Source: Thermoplasmatales archaeon ex4484_36 (GTDB taxonomy: Archaea > Thermoplasmatota > Penumbrarchaeia > Penumbrarchaeales > EX4484-36). Taken from it: a stretch of 7,627 nucleotides of DNA. This document shows, piece by piece, positions 1 to 5,847 of the stretch (position 1 is its first letter; each line of letters starts with the position of its first letter). The stretch lies in the NCBI GenBank assembly GCA_002254765.1, contig NJDV01000046.1, positions 1 through 7,627 on the forward strand, read 5' to 3'. Below the pieces are notes generated by a model. It saw only the letters and a program-made list of their open reading frames with translations, was not told where the DNA came from and ran no database searches. The position numbers and the translations under genes were made by a program.

Positions 1-422
1 TTGAGAAGAATGAAGACTATGGGCCTTTTTACTCCAGAGGATATCAGAGATTCCCCTTTAGACGTGTTGGCGGAGACCATACGCCCATCCGGATACTTCA
101 ATCAGAAGGCTAGAAAGCTCAAAGTGCTTTCAGAGTGGGTCATCAAGAGGTGCGGGGGGGATATCACCAGAGCAAGATCCCTTAGAATGGACACTCTTCA
201 GAAAGAGCTGATCTCACTCTGGGGGATTGGACAGGAGACTCGAGACTCAATTATCCTCTACGCCCTCGATTTGCCAACGTTTGTAGTCGACCGCTACACT
301 GTGAGAATATTGAGGAGGTTTGGCTTTGACCTCCCGGGGAGGTATGAGCCCTTTGCCGGAGGTGTCCCCTGAACTCAAGATGTGAGATGGCAAAGAGCGT
401 TTTTAAGAACGAGAAGAAGTAG
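1..422 (+). pseudogene. Endonuclease III-like HhH-GPD DNA glycosylase, 5'-partial, with internal deletion/frameshift
   Basis: Base-excision DNA repair glycosylase of the archaeal endonuclease III-related group (COG2231-like). The frame is already open at the left edge and the protein begins mid-domain, so the true start lies outside. Seen in frame 1: the IRPSGYFNQKA segment (residues 27-37), the helix-hairpin-helix LWGIGQETRDS (73-83) and the catalytic Asp97 in FVVDRYT. Glu79 sits where bifunctional endonuclease III has its Schiff-base lysine, as is usual in this group, so monofunctional glycosylase activity is expected. Frame 1 stops at 370-372 right after RYE. Frame 3, from about 348 to the stop at 420-422, encodes ALCRRCPLNSRCEMAK, the Cys-x2-Cys-x5-Cys end of the 4Fe-4S cluster. 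About 35 residues between the two parts, including the first cluster cysteine, are missing, so the product here would be broken. Family assignment is firm; the deletion size is inferred from remembered homologues. Confidence 0.8.
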
Positions 423-435
423 GGGAAGGAAAAAG

Positions 436-444
436 CTTTATTTA
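436..444 (+). promoter_or_regulatory. Probable TATA box for the 481-1971 gene cluster
   Basis: CTTTATTTA preceded by a purine-rich stretch (BRE-like, 426-434). It would place the transcription start near 465-470, about 12-16 nt before the ATG at 481. It lies just after the end of the glycosylase gene (422). Prediction from spacing and composition only. Confidence 0.5.
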
Positions 445-470
445 GATACCGGGGTTACATCCCCAAGAAA

Positions 471-475
471 GGTGG
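471..475 (+). promoter_or_regulatory. Ribosome binding site GGTGG deciding the start at 481
   Basis: GGTGG lies five bases before ATG 481. It supports this start over the in-frame GTG at 382, which would overlap the end of the preceding gene and add 33 residues with no family resemblance. Confidence 0.65.
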
Positions 476-480
476 TAAAA

Positions 481-915
481 ATGCCAATTAAGGCTTTTAA
501 CATCAAGTCCGTGGAGGGGCGCAGGGTAGGGGACAGACCCCCCCGAAATATACAGATATCCCATGACATAAACGTCTCCTTTCCCTCCATAATAGAGGAG
601 GGATTGAGGGCGGAGTTCAGGGTTGTTATTACATATACGGGTCTGGGCACCATAACCTTCAGCGGGGACATCATAGTAGCTGCATCAGAGGAGGAGATCA
701 AGAAGGTATATGACGAGTGGAAGAGCTCGGGAAACCCACCCCCAGAGAAACTCACCCAGGAGATGTACAATGGGGTTCTGGGGGGCATAATACCCCACGC
801 CTTCTATCTGGCGAAGGAGCTCAAACTTCCCCCGCCGATTCCCCTCCCCACAGTGAACATTTCGCCCAAGAAGAAAGCCAGGAAGAAAGGCGGGGAAGGT
901 ATTGAAGTGGTGTGA
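481..915 (+). CDS. Archaeal SecB-like protein (putative chaperone fold), function unproven
   Basis: A 144-residue soluble protein without signal peptide or membrane segment. Residues 22-68 read as alternating beta strands (NIQISHDINVSF, FRVVITYTGLGTITFSG). A helical part follows (about 69-115), then a proline-rich signature ELKLPPPIPLPTV (113-125) and a basic tail KKKARKK (130-136). A beta-sheet followed by a long helix and a 'P...LAKEL.LPP..LP' ending recalls SecB and the archaeal SecB-like proteins typified by MJ0357 of Methanocaldococcus jannaschii. That comparison is from memory, so I treat it as a hypothesis. If correct it may bind unfolded proteins, but archaea lack a standard SecB export route and the partner is unknown. 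It is the first gene of a tight cluster; the next start lies 3 nt after its stop. The lysine-rich tail could bind nucleic acid or simply be disordered. Confidence 0.55.
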   Translation: MPIKAFNIKSVEGRRVGDRPPRNIQISHDINVSFPSIIEEGLRAEFRVVITYTGLGTITFSGDIIVAASEEEIKKVYDEWKSSGNPPPEKLTQEMYNGVLGGIIPHAFYLAKELKLPPPIPLPTVNISPKKKARKKGGEGIEVV

Positions 916-918
916 GGC

Positions 919-1560
919 ATGGAGGCACTCATAACGGGTTTTGAACCCTTCCTATCCTTCAAAGAAAATCCCTCCCAGCTCATAGCGAAGAATCTAGACG
1001 GCCAGAACATTGACGGAGTAAGACTCACCGGTGCGGTGCTTAAGGTGTCCTATGAGGACGCTTTGGTGGCCCTGGATAAGCTCCTCAAGGAGAAGCGTTG
1101 GGACATTGTGCTCTCCCTAGGACTGAATCCCCTGATAGGATGGATTGCCGTTGAACGTTTTGCCCACAACATAAAAGAATCAGAGGAACCGGATGAGAGA
1201 GGAGTGCTGGCGGAGGGGGAGGAGATAATTCCCGGGGGGGAGACCGTCCTTAAAAGTGGCCTCCCCGTAAGGAGGATAATCCAGAGCTTAAGGGAGGAGG
1301 GAATCCCCTCTGCAGTCTCCCACAGCGCCGGGGGGTATCTCTGCAACGCCGTTTTTTATTTTGTACTTCACAGGATAGGAGAATGGAAGGGTGTGGGAGG
1401 GTTCCTCCACATACCCCTCCACACCGAATATGTAGCGCGGGAGAGAAAACACTATGGGCGGGGCCATATGCCCCTTGAACTCATTGAAAAGGGGGTGGTG
1501 AGGGCTCTCCAGATAACAATTGAAGAGGGGGTGCGGCAGGACCGGCACAGAGAGGGATGA
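919..1560 (+). CDS. pcp: Pyroglutamyl-peptidase I family protein (peptidase C15), divergent active-site motif
   Basis: A cytosolic cysteine peptidase family that removes N-terminal pyroglutamate from peptides. Its 213 residues match the usual 200-215. N-terminal MEALITGFEPF is the family hallmark, with the two phenylalanines expected to line the pyroglutamate pocket. The catalytic triad is recognisable: Glu79 in IAVERFAHN, Cys142 in SAGGYLCN, His164 in GFLHIP. Oddities: family members normally carry a Gly-Arg pair shortly before the glutamate (GLAPGRSAIS in Pyrococcus), but this protein has GLNPLIGWIA, losing the Arg; the Ser/Thr two residues before Glu79 is Ala, and the residue after ER is Phe. 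The His loop continues as LHTEY rather than YIPEQ. It may therefore have altered specificity. Its start lies 3 nt after the upstream stop, implying co-translation. An in-frame ATG with a GGTGTGAGG stretch just before it supports the start. Fold assignment is strong; substrate is less certain. Confidence 0.82.
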   Translation: MEALITGFEPFLSFKENPSQLIAKNLDGQNIDGVRLTGAVLKVSYEDALVALDKLLKEKRWDIVLSLGLNPLIGWIAVERFAHNIKESEEPDERGVLAEGEEIIPGGETVLKSGLPVRRIIQSLREEGIPSAVSHSAGGYLCNAVFYFVLHRIGEWKGVGGFLHIPLHTEYVARERKHYGRGHMPLELIEKGVVRALQITIEEGVRQDRHREG

Positions 1561-1561
1561 A

Positions 1562-1566
1562 GGAGG
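1562..1566 (+). promoter_or_regulatory. Ribosome binding site GGAGG for the gene at 1576
   Basis: GGAGG nine bases before ATG 1576, directly after the pcp stop. A second AGGAG touches the ATG and is too close to be used. Confidence 0.5.
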
Positions 1567-1575
1567 CCCAAGGAG

Positions 1576-1971
1576 ATGAGTGAAGAGGAGAGAGAAGCCA
1601 GAGAGAGGCAGGTGAAATATCTGGACGAAATCATAATATGCGATTTCTGTCAGAACCCCACCTGCCCCTGGAAAGATTACACTATCTCCAATCCTCCCAA
1701 ACACTGCCCTCAGGATAGAATCTTTTACATAGCAGACCCTGAGGAGGATGTTAGAAACCCGGAAGTTAGAGCAAGGGTGGCCGAGCTAGTGGGCGTATTC
1801 AGCCCCCGGAAGAAGGCGTGGGTCTTCTACGCTCCGGTAGCCCTCTCACTACTTCCAAACGAGCTGATGGATGTTATAGAGAAGCTCAACTCCTTCTCTT
1901 CACTCAACAAGCTCGGGCTCTCTCCTGAGATCGAATATAGGGAGAGGATGGATTTCAAAACCTACTCGTGA
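1576..1971 (+). CDS. Small four-cysteine protein, unknown function, possibly metal binding
   Basis: I do not recognise this 131-residue protein. It starts with a charged Glu/Arg-rich helix (2-13). A cysteine cluster follows: C22 and C25 in ICDFCQ, C30 in PTCPW and C44 in KHCPQ, with His43 beside it. The C-x2-C-x4-C-x13-C arrangement could bind zinc or an iron-sulfur cluster. The rest (about 50-131) appears to be one small alpha/beta domain with a hydrophobic stretch, KAWVFYAPVALSLLP, too short and too mixed to be a confident membrane segment. There is no signal peptide. It is the third gene of the cluster, 15 nt after pcp, so it is likely co-transcribed with the SecB-like and peptidase genes. 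It could be a redox or zinc-ribbon-like accessory protein. Real-gene confidence comes from tight spacing, a good RBS and full use of the space before the convergent neighbour. Confidence 0.7.
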   Translation: MSEEEREARERQVKYLDEIIICDFCQNPTCPWKDYTISNPPKHCPQDRIFYIADPEEDVRNPEVRARVAELVGVFSPRKKAWVFYAPVALSLLPNELMDVIEKLNSFSSLNKLGLSPEIEYRERMDFKTYS

Positions 1972-1986
1972 GGACTCTTCTTAAAA

Positions 1987-1991
1987 TTTTT
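1987..1991 (+). terminator. Possible U-tract terminator after the + strand cluster
   Basis: TTTTT inside an AT-rich stretch (1980-1991), 15 nt beyond the stop at 1971, in the 69-nt gap between convergent genes. Archaeal intrinsic termination needs little more than a T-run, but this one is short. No strong stem precedes it. Confidence 0.3.
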
Positions 1992-2040
1992 CCGTAAATG
2001 CGCTCACAGGTTTAAAATGCCGCTTCTGTAGGAGTCTTCC

Positions 2041-2973
2041 TCAGTCCTCGAGTAACCTCTTTACCGCCTCGGAAGTGAAGGTATGCCCCTCTATTTCCTC
2101 CGGTCTCAAAATCCCCCGTTCTGTGATGTATCCCGTGATATAAGAGGAGGGAGTGAGGTCAAAAGCGGGATTTAGGATATTAACCCCCGGGAACTCCCCC
2201 GGGGGAGCTATCTCCTCCCTTGGTCTCATCTCTATCACAAGGTCCTTCTTGGAGAACCCCGGGGGAGCCATCTTAAGCAGGGAGGCTGCGCTGTAGAGAG
2301 GGACCCCCCACTCCTTCGCTACAAGGGCTAGGGTGGAGGTCCCTATCTTATTCACAAAATCACCGTCTTGAAACACAGTGTCAGCACCCACCACCACCAT
2401 ATTTACTTGATCCATAAAGTAATTGCAAGCGGAATCCACTATCATATAAGTCTCTATACCATAGGAGGCGAGCTGGTGGGAGGTTATTCGCCCCTGGTAT
2501 CGGGGGCGCGCCTCCATTGAGAAGACCTTTTTAACCCCCCCAAGCTCCCACCCCCTGCGGATGACACCTATGGCGGTCTGGCTGTTGCAGTGTGTCATGA
2601 GAACAGCAGGACGGGTGGCGTCAAAGAGCGCCTCTCCCACCTTCTCTATTCTATTCTGGGACCTTTCAACAAATCTCTCAAGGCGCGTTAGGGCCTCTTT
2701 CAGAGCCTCAATGAGCCCGAGGCCCTCCCTCCCTGAGGAACTCTCGAGCATATACCTAAGGGCATTGGAGAGGGATATAGCTGTGGGCCTGCTGTTTAAT
2801 AATATCACTGCAGCATCCTGTATGTCCTTCTCCTCCGCCTCCCTCCCCTCAAGCTCCGCCGCCCTGCAGAGGACTCGGGCGGCGTGAAGAGCCAGCCTTG
2901 TTGCGCCTCTCACTCTCATTGTCCTTATATCTTCTGCTCCTTCCCTCACCACCTGTAGGGTCCTGTTTTTCAT
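2041..2973 (-). CDS. Ribose-1,5-bisphosphate isomerase (R15P isomerase)
   Basis: Converts ribose 1,5-bisphosphate to ribulose 1,5-bisphosphate, the step feeding type III RuBisCO in the archaeal AMP phosphorylase pathway. The protein has 310 residues; TK0185 of Thermococcus kodakarensis has about 322. Matches recalled from TK0185 run end to end: VRGATRLA (21-28), RPTAISLSNALRY (62-74), MTHCNS with catalytic Cys129, ARPRYQG (155-161), VGADT with catalytic Asp198 (same 69-residue spacing as Cys133/Asp202 in TK0185), NKIGT (208-212), NPAFDLTP (268-275) and ITERGI (283-288). The Lys of CHSK in TK0185 is Gln132 here, as in some other archaeal members. The fold is shared with eIF2B-alpha/delta and MtnA, but the RPTA.SL.NALRY and GAD motifs favour R15P isomerase. 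The ATG lies 4 nt after the HD gene, indicating an operon. RuBisCO and AMP phosphorylase are expected elsewhere in the genome. Confidence 0.88.
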   Translation of the reverse strand: MKNRTLQVVREGAEDIRTMRVRGATRLALHAARVLCRAAELEGREAEEKDIQDAAVILLNSRPTAISLSNALRYMLESSSGREGLGLIEALKEALTRLERFVERSQNRIEKVGEALFDATRPAVLMTHCNSQTAIGVIRRGWELGGVKKVFSMEARPRYQGRITSHQLASYGIETYMIVDSACNYFMDQVNMVVVGADTVFQDGDFVNKIGTSTLALVAKEWGVPLYSAASLLKMAPPGFSKKDLVIEMRPREEIAPPGEFPGVNILNPAFDLTPSSYITGYITERGILRPEEIEGHTFTSEAVKRLLED

Positions 2974-2975
2974 AA

Positions 2976-2983
2976 CATCACCC
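2976..2983 (-). promoter_or_regulatory. Ribosome binding site GGGTGATG overlapping the upstream stop codon
   Basis: On the minus strand GGGTGA lies four bases before the ATG at 2973. Its TGA is the stop of the HD-domain gene. The overlap suggests translational coupling of the two genes. Confidence 0.55.
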
Positions 2984-4264
2984 GAATATAATGTCCTCAG
3001 CCACCTTAGAGACCTTCCCTCTCAAACGCTCCTCACAGCACACCATTAAATACCAGGCTGGAGTGTAGCGGTATTGAAGAGCTCTGGCAAATGAGGATAT
3101 TCTGGAGACCGGGATAGGCCTTCCATCGTCGAGCACTTTAACGTCCGCCCTTCTAAGTCTGGGTTCGGACACTGCAATCTCCCCGGTGGGCAGGTCTATC
3201 AGAACCTCACCCTCCCCACCCCCCACCTTCCGTCTGATGGCCTCTTCAAGTTCTTTGAGCTCTTCCTCATCCTTCAGCTTTCGTAGAACTTCAAAGTGTC
3301 TATCCTCCGCGCTCTCTGCTTTGAGGATGTAGGCACTCTTATAGAGCCTTCTACTCATGATCCTTCGGGCTATTTCCGCGGGATAACCACCTGCGGCTTT
3401 GAGGTGACAGAGGAGGTCGCCATCCACCATATCCCACACTTCACCCATCTTTTCCTCTCCCAGCCTGTCCACGGCCTCAACTAGCATCCTCTCCGCAATT
3501 CTAACCGTTTTGTGAAAGTAAACCGCATTGTACATAAGGTCTCTAGCCACAAGCATCCCCTCAAGGGCCGAAAGTCCCCTGCGGTGAACCATGAGTTCGT
3601 TGTGGTATAGAACCAGTGTGTTGAGGAGTCTGGGCAGATCCACCATCCCAAGGGCTACGCCGGTGTAATGAGAGTCCCTAAGAAGGTAATCCAGTTGATC
3701 AGCATCAATGGCCGAGTGGATGATCTGATTTAGGTACCCCCTTCCTCGAAAAAATATCTGCCCCTCCCCATCTACGAAGCTTTCAAGGCTTCTCTCCTCT
3801 TTCAGGGGAGTGGAGAGAATAAGTCTCTCCACCTCTTTAGGGTCTATTCCAGCTCCCTCAAGAATCACAGGGACCTCTCCACTACCTTCCCTGCCGGTTA
3901 TTATATCTCCTGTGATCTGCATGTGGTCTCTTCCGATTCTCTTTCTAAGAAGGGCCTCCAGTGTGTGAGAGAAGGGGCCGTGCCCAAGATCGTGAAGAAG
4001 GCCGGCAGCCCTGACCAATTTGATCTCCTCGGGGGGAAGAGAGAGGACCTCACCCATTCTTCCAGCAAGGAAGCTCACCCCGAGTGAGTGCTCAAATCTA
4101 GTATGATTCGCTCCAGGAAAGACTAGATTGGCCAGCCCAAGCTGCCTTATGAAGGATAGCTTGTTCACCTCCGGGGTCGCAAGGAGTTCGAGAACTACTC
4201 CTTCAACCCTAATCCCTCCGTGAACCGGGTCATTGATTATCTTATACTCCCTCTGGGCACCCAT
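2978..4264 (-). CDS. HD-superfamily phosphohydrolase, SAMHD1/dGTPase-like (COG1078 type)
   Basis: A 428-residue soluble metal-dependent phosphohydrolase. N-terminal KIINDPVHGGI is the family's usual opening. By alignment from memory with human SAMHD1, the metal ligands are His59 (TRFEHSLG), His91 and Asp92 (LLHDLGHGPFSH) and Asp189 (AIDADQLDYLLRD). His95 matches catalytic His210, Tyr193 and Asp197 match nucleotide-contacting Tyr315 and Asp319, and Glu103 replaces Asp218. His114 may match His233. Members tested elsewhere hydrolyse dNTPs or related nucleotides; the exact substrate here cannot be read from sequence. The C-terminal third (about 310-428) is charged and helical and belongs to the family's extended form. 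It is the first gene of a two-gene unit with R15P isomerase, fitting nucleotide turnover. No Shine-Dalgarno precedes the ATG; a TATA box 27 nt upstream suggests a leaderless message. Confidence 0.85.
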   Translation of the reverse strand: MGAQREYKIINDPVHGGIRVEGVVLELLATPEVNKLSFIRQLGLANLVFPGANHTRFEHSLGVSFLAGRMGEVLSLPPEEIKLVRAAGLLHDLGHGPFSHTLEALLRKRIGRDHMQITGDIITGREGSGEVPVILEGAGIDPKEVERLILSTPLKEERSLESFVDGEGQIFFRGRGYLNQIIHSAIDADQLDYLLRDSHYTGVALGMVDLPRLLNTLVLYHNELMVHRRGLSALEGMLVARDLMYNAVYFHKTVRIAERMLVEAVDRLGEEKMGEVWDMVDGDLLCHLKAAGGYPAEIARRIMSRRLYKSAYILKAESAEDRHFEVLRKLKDEEELKELEEAIRRKVGGGEGEVLIDLPTGEIAVSEPRLRRADVKVLDDGRPIPVSRISSFARALQYRYTPAWYLMVCCEERLRGKVSKVAEDIIFG

Positions 4265-4287
4265 GGTTCAACTTAACTTTGTTATCA

Positions 4288-4295
4288 ATTAAAAA
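4288..4295 (-). promoter_or_regulatory. TATA box of the HD/R15P isomerase unit, leaderless
   Basis: On the minus strand the sequence reads CCTTTTTAATTG. The box centre is about 27 nt before the ATG at 4264, where the transcription start is expected to coincide with the A of ATG. No ribosome binding site lies between them, so a leaderless mRNA is likely. Confidence 0.55.
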
Positions 4296-4298
4296 GGT

Positions 4299-4322
4299 TG
4301 CCTCGTGGGAGAGCTGCCTCGT
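4299..4322 (+). repeat. Short direct repeat TGCCTCGT, two copies
   Basis: TGCCTCGT occurs at 4299-4306 and 4315-4322, a 16-nt period. The second copy forms the 5' arm of the inner hairpin at 4315-4337. It could be a regulator site next to the HD promoter, or part of the RNA structure. Confidence 0.4.
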
Positions 4323-4364
4323 AGTGAAGAAGAGGCGGGCATTATAGGTCGCTCTCCCGCTACA
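4305..4364. other. Candidate structured RNA or large imperfect inverted repeat in the divergent intergenic region
   Basis: GTGGGAGAGC (4305-4314) pairs with GCTCTCCCGC (4351-4360): ten pairs with one G-U. Nested inside, TGCCTC (4315-4320) pairs with GAGGCG (4332-4337) around an 11-nt loop. A 13-nt one-sided bulge (4338-4350) remains. On the plus strand an ACA follows at 4362-4364. On the minus strand the structure is followed by a T-run (4295-4291) and preceded by an AT-rich CAAATTAAG about 25 nt upstream. Direction is therefore undecided. It does not fold as a tRNA, and the 5' side is too short for an H/ACA guide pocket. It could be a small RNA or an operator between the two divergent promoters. 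Confidence 0.35.
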
Positions 4365-4396
4365 GCAGATGCGCAGGACTTAATTTGAGGGGGAGG

Positions 4397-4404
4397 TTTA
4401 AATA
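4397..4404 (+). promoter_or_regulatory. Strong TATA box with BRE, leaderless promoter of the DUF835-like gene
   Basis: TTTAAATA preceded by purine-rich GGGGGAGG (BRE-like, 4389-4396). The box centre is about 27 nt before ATG 4427, with no ribosome binding site between. Transcription and translation should both begin at 4427. This argues against an upstream TTG start at 4385, which would put the promoter inside the gene. Confidence 0.7.
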
Positions 4405-4426
4405 CCCCCTAAAAAATTGGGCAGCG

Positions 4427-5038
4427 ATGGAAGCTCTCGTCCTTCTATTTGCAGCCTTTGCCTTTATCTTCTTCGCCTTTTTCGCAGCAAGGGTCATCTG
4501 GAAATATTTGAAGTTTAAAGAAGATGTGAAAAACAGTGCCGAGCAGAGAGCAAAGAGGCTCCCAGCGAGAGGGGGAGAGATAGGAGAGGGGCTCAACATA
4601 GTTCACTTCGCCTCCCGCGGAACGCAGCTTCAGAACTATCGTCATCTTCTTCTTAGCGGAGGACTTTACTTCACACCCCTTCCGGAAAAGAGACTTAAAA
4701 GATATCTTCCAGGGGTGCGTGCTAGGGAGGTCCTGATAGTGAAAGACAGCCCCCGAAGATACTCTCAGAAGGCATTTAAGATCACCGACCTCTCAGGGAT
4801 ACTGCAGGAGATTCTAGACTGGTGGGAGGAGGGAGGGCGGGGGGCGGTGGTCATAGACTCTTTTGAGAACATAGTCCTTGAGAACGAACCTGAGAGAGTA
4901 CTCAGCTTTCTTAACCACCTAAAGGAGTACACTGAAAAGGAGGAGGGTACAGTACTCGTATCCGTAAACACGGAAACGTTATCTGGAAAGAGAAAAAAGC
5001 TCTTTACAGAGAAGGCCAAGGTTACTGAGATCCTCTAA
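4427..5038 (+). CDS. Membrane-anchored DUF835-like protein
   Basis: A 203-residue protein. Residues 2-24 (from EALVLLFAAFAFIFF) form one hydrophobic helix followed by basic residues (RVIWKYLK), so an N-terminal anchor with the rest in the cytoplasm is likely. A charged linker (about 29-55) leads to a globular domain. Its second half resembles DUF835: GGLYFTP (78-84), EVLIVKDSP (101-109), then VVIDSFENIVLENEP (141-155), ERVLSFLNHLKEY (156-168) and GTVLVSVNTETLS (174-186). This is the 'LDG.EYL...N....VL.FL..L' pattern seen in archaeal DUF835 proteins, which look like degenerate RecA-like domains without a Walker A. No ATP-binding loop is visible. Function is unknown; related domains often sit with signalling modules. 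The ATG at 4427 is chosen because a strong TATA box lies 27 nt upstream. Its stop overlaps the stop of convergent pheT by 3 nt. Confidence 0.6.
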   Translation: MEALVLLFAAFAFIFFAFFAARVIWKYLKFKEDVKNSAEQRAKRLPARGGEIGEGLNIVHFASRGTQLQNYRHLLLSGGLYFTPLPEKRLKRYLPGVRAREVLIVKDSPRRYSQKAFKITDLSGILQEILDWWEEGGRGAVVIDSFENIVLENEPERVLSFLNHLKEYTEKEEGTVLVSVNTETLSGKRKKLFTEKAKVTEIL

Positions 5039-5367
5039 CCACCACTGGAGAGGGCTTCCACAAGGTTATCTATATCTATCCGGAGGGCCGTAGCTGGATA
5101 GGTTATTTCATAGCGCTCCAGCACCTCGGGATGAAGCTCCCCAATTTCACATAGGGGTTCTCCCGCCCGCCCGAGAAGCACTGCACTTCTTCCACGAATG
5201 AAAAATGCCCTTTTGGATCTCTCCACCTTCACATTCACCCCCACACTTTTCATCAAATATTCAGCAACGCTTTTGACATCCGTGAAGCCTACCTTTCTCT
5301 CCACTGCCACTGCCCAGAGCTCAAAACGGTTCCTACCACCCCTCACCACCTCTCCGATCTCAAATAC
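5035..5367 (-). CDS. pheT: pheT fragment 3: C-terminal part
   Basis: The open frame resumes at FPQRVFEIGEVV (5379 downwards) after two stop codons. The first possible initiator is GTG at 5349, but that would cut the conserved strand, so this is a gene remnant rather than a separate gene. It covers the end of the catalytic-like domain. Visible pieces are WAVAVER, the FTDVKSVAEYLMK helix, AFFIRGRSAVLL and the conserved IGELHPEVLERYEI. It ends with TAG at 5035-5037, which overlaps the TAA of the convergent DUF835-like gene. Confidence 0.7.
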   Translation of the reverse strand, partial: VFEIGEVVRGGRNRFELWAVAVERKVGFTDVKSVAEYLMKSVGVNVKVERSKRAFFIRGRSAVLLGRAGEPLCEIGELHPEVLERYEITYPATALRIDIDNLVEALSSGG

Positions 5368-5847
5368 CCTCTGGGGAAATCATCAGCTCCCTCAGTTGAC
5401 CCTCAAGCTCTTTGCCCGGCAGCTCCTCTCCGAAGGCCGGCGTTTTAGGCAGGTCGCCTTCAAATCTACCGTAACCATATCCGATGGCCATGTCTTCGAA
5501 AAGGTCCACGGGGTGAAGTATGTCTACCCTCATGGGGGGTACGCTCACCTCAAGCACTTCCTCTCTAAGGAACTGGACCGGAAAGCCCATTCTATTCAGA
5601 GCTTCGATCGCCTCCTCCACCTCTATCTCCACCCCCAAAAGCCTTTTCGCATCCTTCAGGGATATCTTGAGATGCGTCCATTCGAACGGAGGCGTCTCAC
5701 GTATCCCAAGCTCCGCACCCCCGCTCTCCCCCCTCTCATAAGCCCCCGGGGGGTAACGTATCTCCACGCTCTCCGCCCTGCCGCCCAGATCTATTAGCTG
5801 GGCGGTTATTATGTTGAGGGACTCCTCAATCACTCTTAAAGAGGTGC
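5360..5847 (-). CDS. pheT: pheT fragment 2: B5 and flanking region
   Basis: This frame begins at TSLRVIEESLNII, the canonical helix after the editing domain's FIDVTG strand. It includes the B5 domain (HLKISLKDAKRLLGVEI through VSVPPMRVDILHPVDLFED) and the GYGYGRFEGDLPKTPAF segment, then QLRELM where the family sequence breaks off. The final residues before TGA at 5360-5362 are a frame shadow. A GTG at 5833 is the first possible start, but no ribosome binding site supports independent translation. Confidence 0.7.

Noticed and set aside
344..385. Frame 2 peptide SPLPEVSPELKM as a continuation of the glycosylase
   Set aside because: It weakly resembles the LP.D.EL segment, but frame 3 over the same bases gives the exact Fe-S cysteine motif and a sensible C-terminus, so frame 2 is a shadow.
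382..480. N-terminal extension of the SecB-like gene from GTG 382
   Set aside because: It overlaps the end of the glycosylase gene and spans the TATA box, and the ATG at 481 has its own ribosome binding site.
1970..2049. Inverted pair GAGGACT / AGTCCTC flanking the convergent gap
   Set aside because: Seven bases with a 66-nt spacing, overlapping the ends of both genes. Chance level in this sequence; not called a terminator or a repeat.
4305..4364. Possible tRNA (TGGGAGAGC resembles a D-loop, AGGTCGC a variable loop)
   Set aside because: No acceptor stem, no 7-base anticodon loop and no GGTTC T-arm on either strand. The same bases pair as one long hairpin instead.
4305..4364. H/ACA guide RNA
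   Set aside because: ACA follows the stem, but only one or no unpaired base exists on the 5' side, so there is no pseudouridylation pocket. The loop does not make a clear kink-turn.
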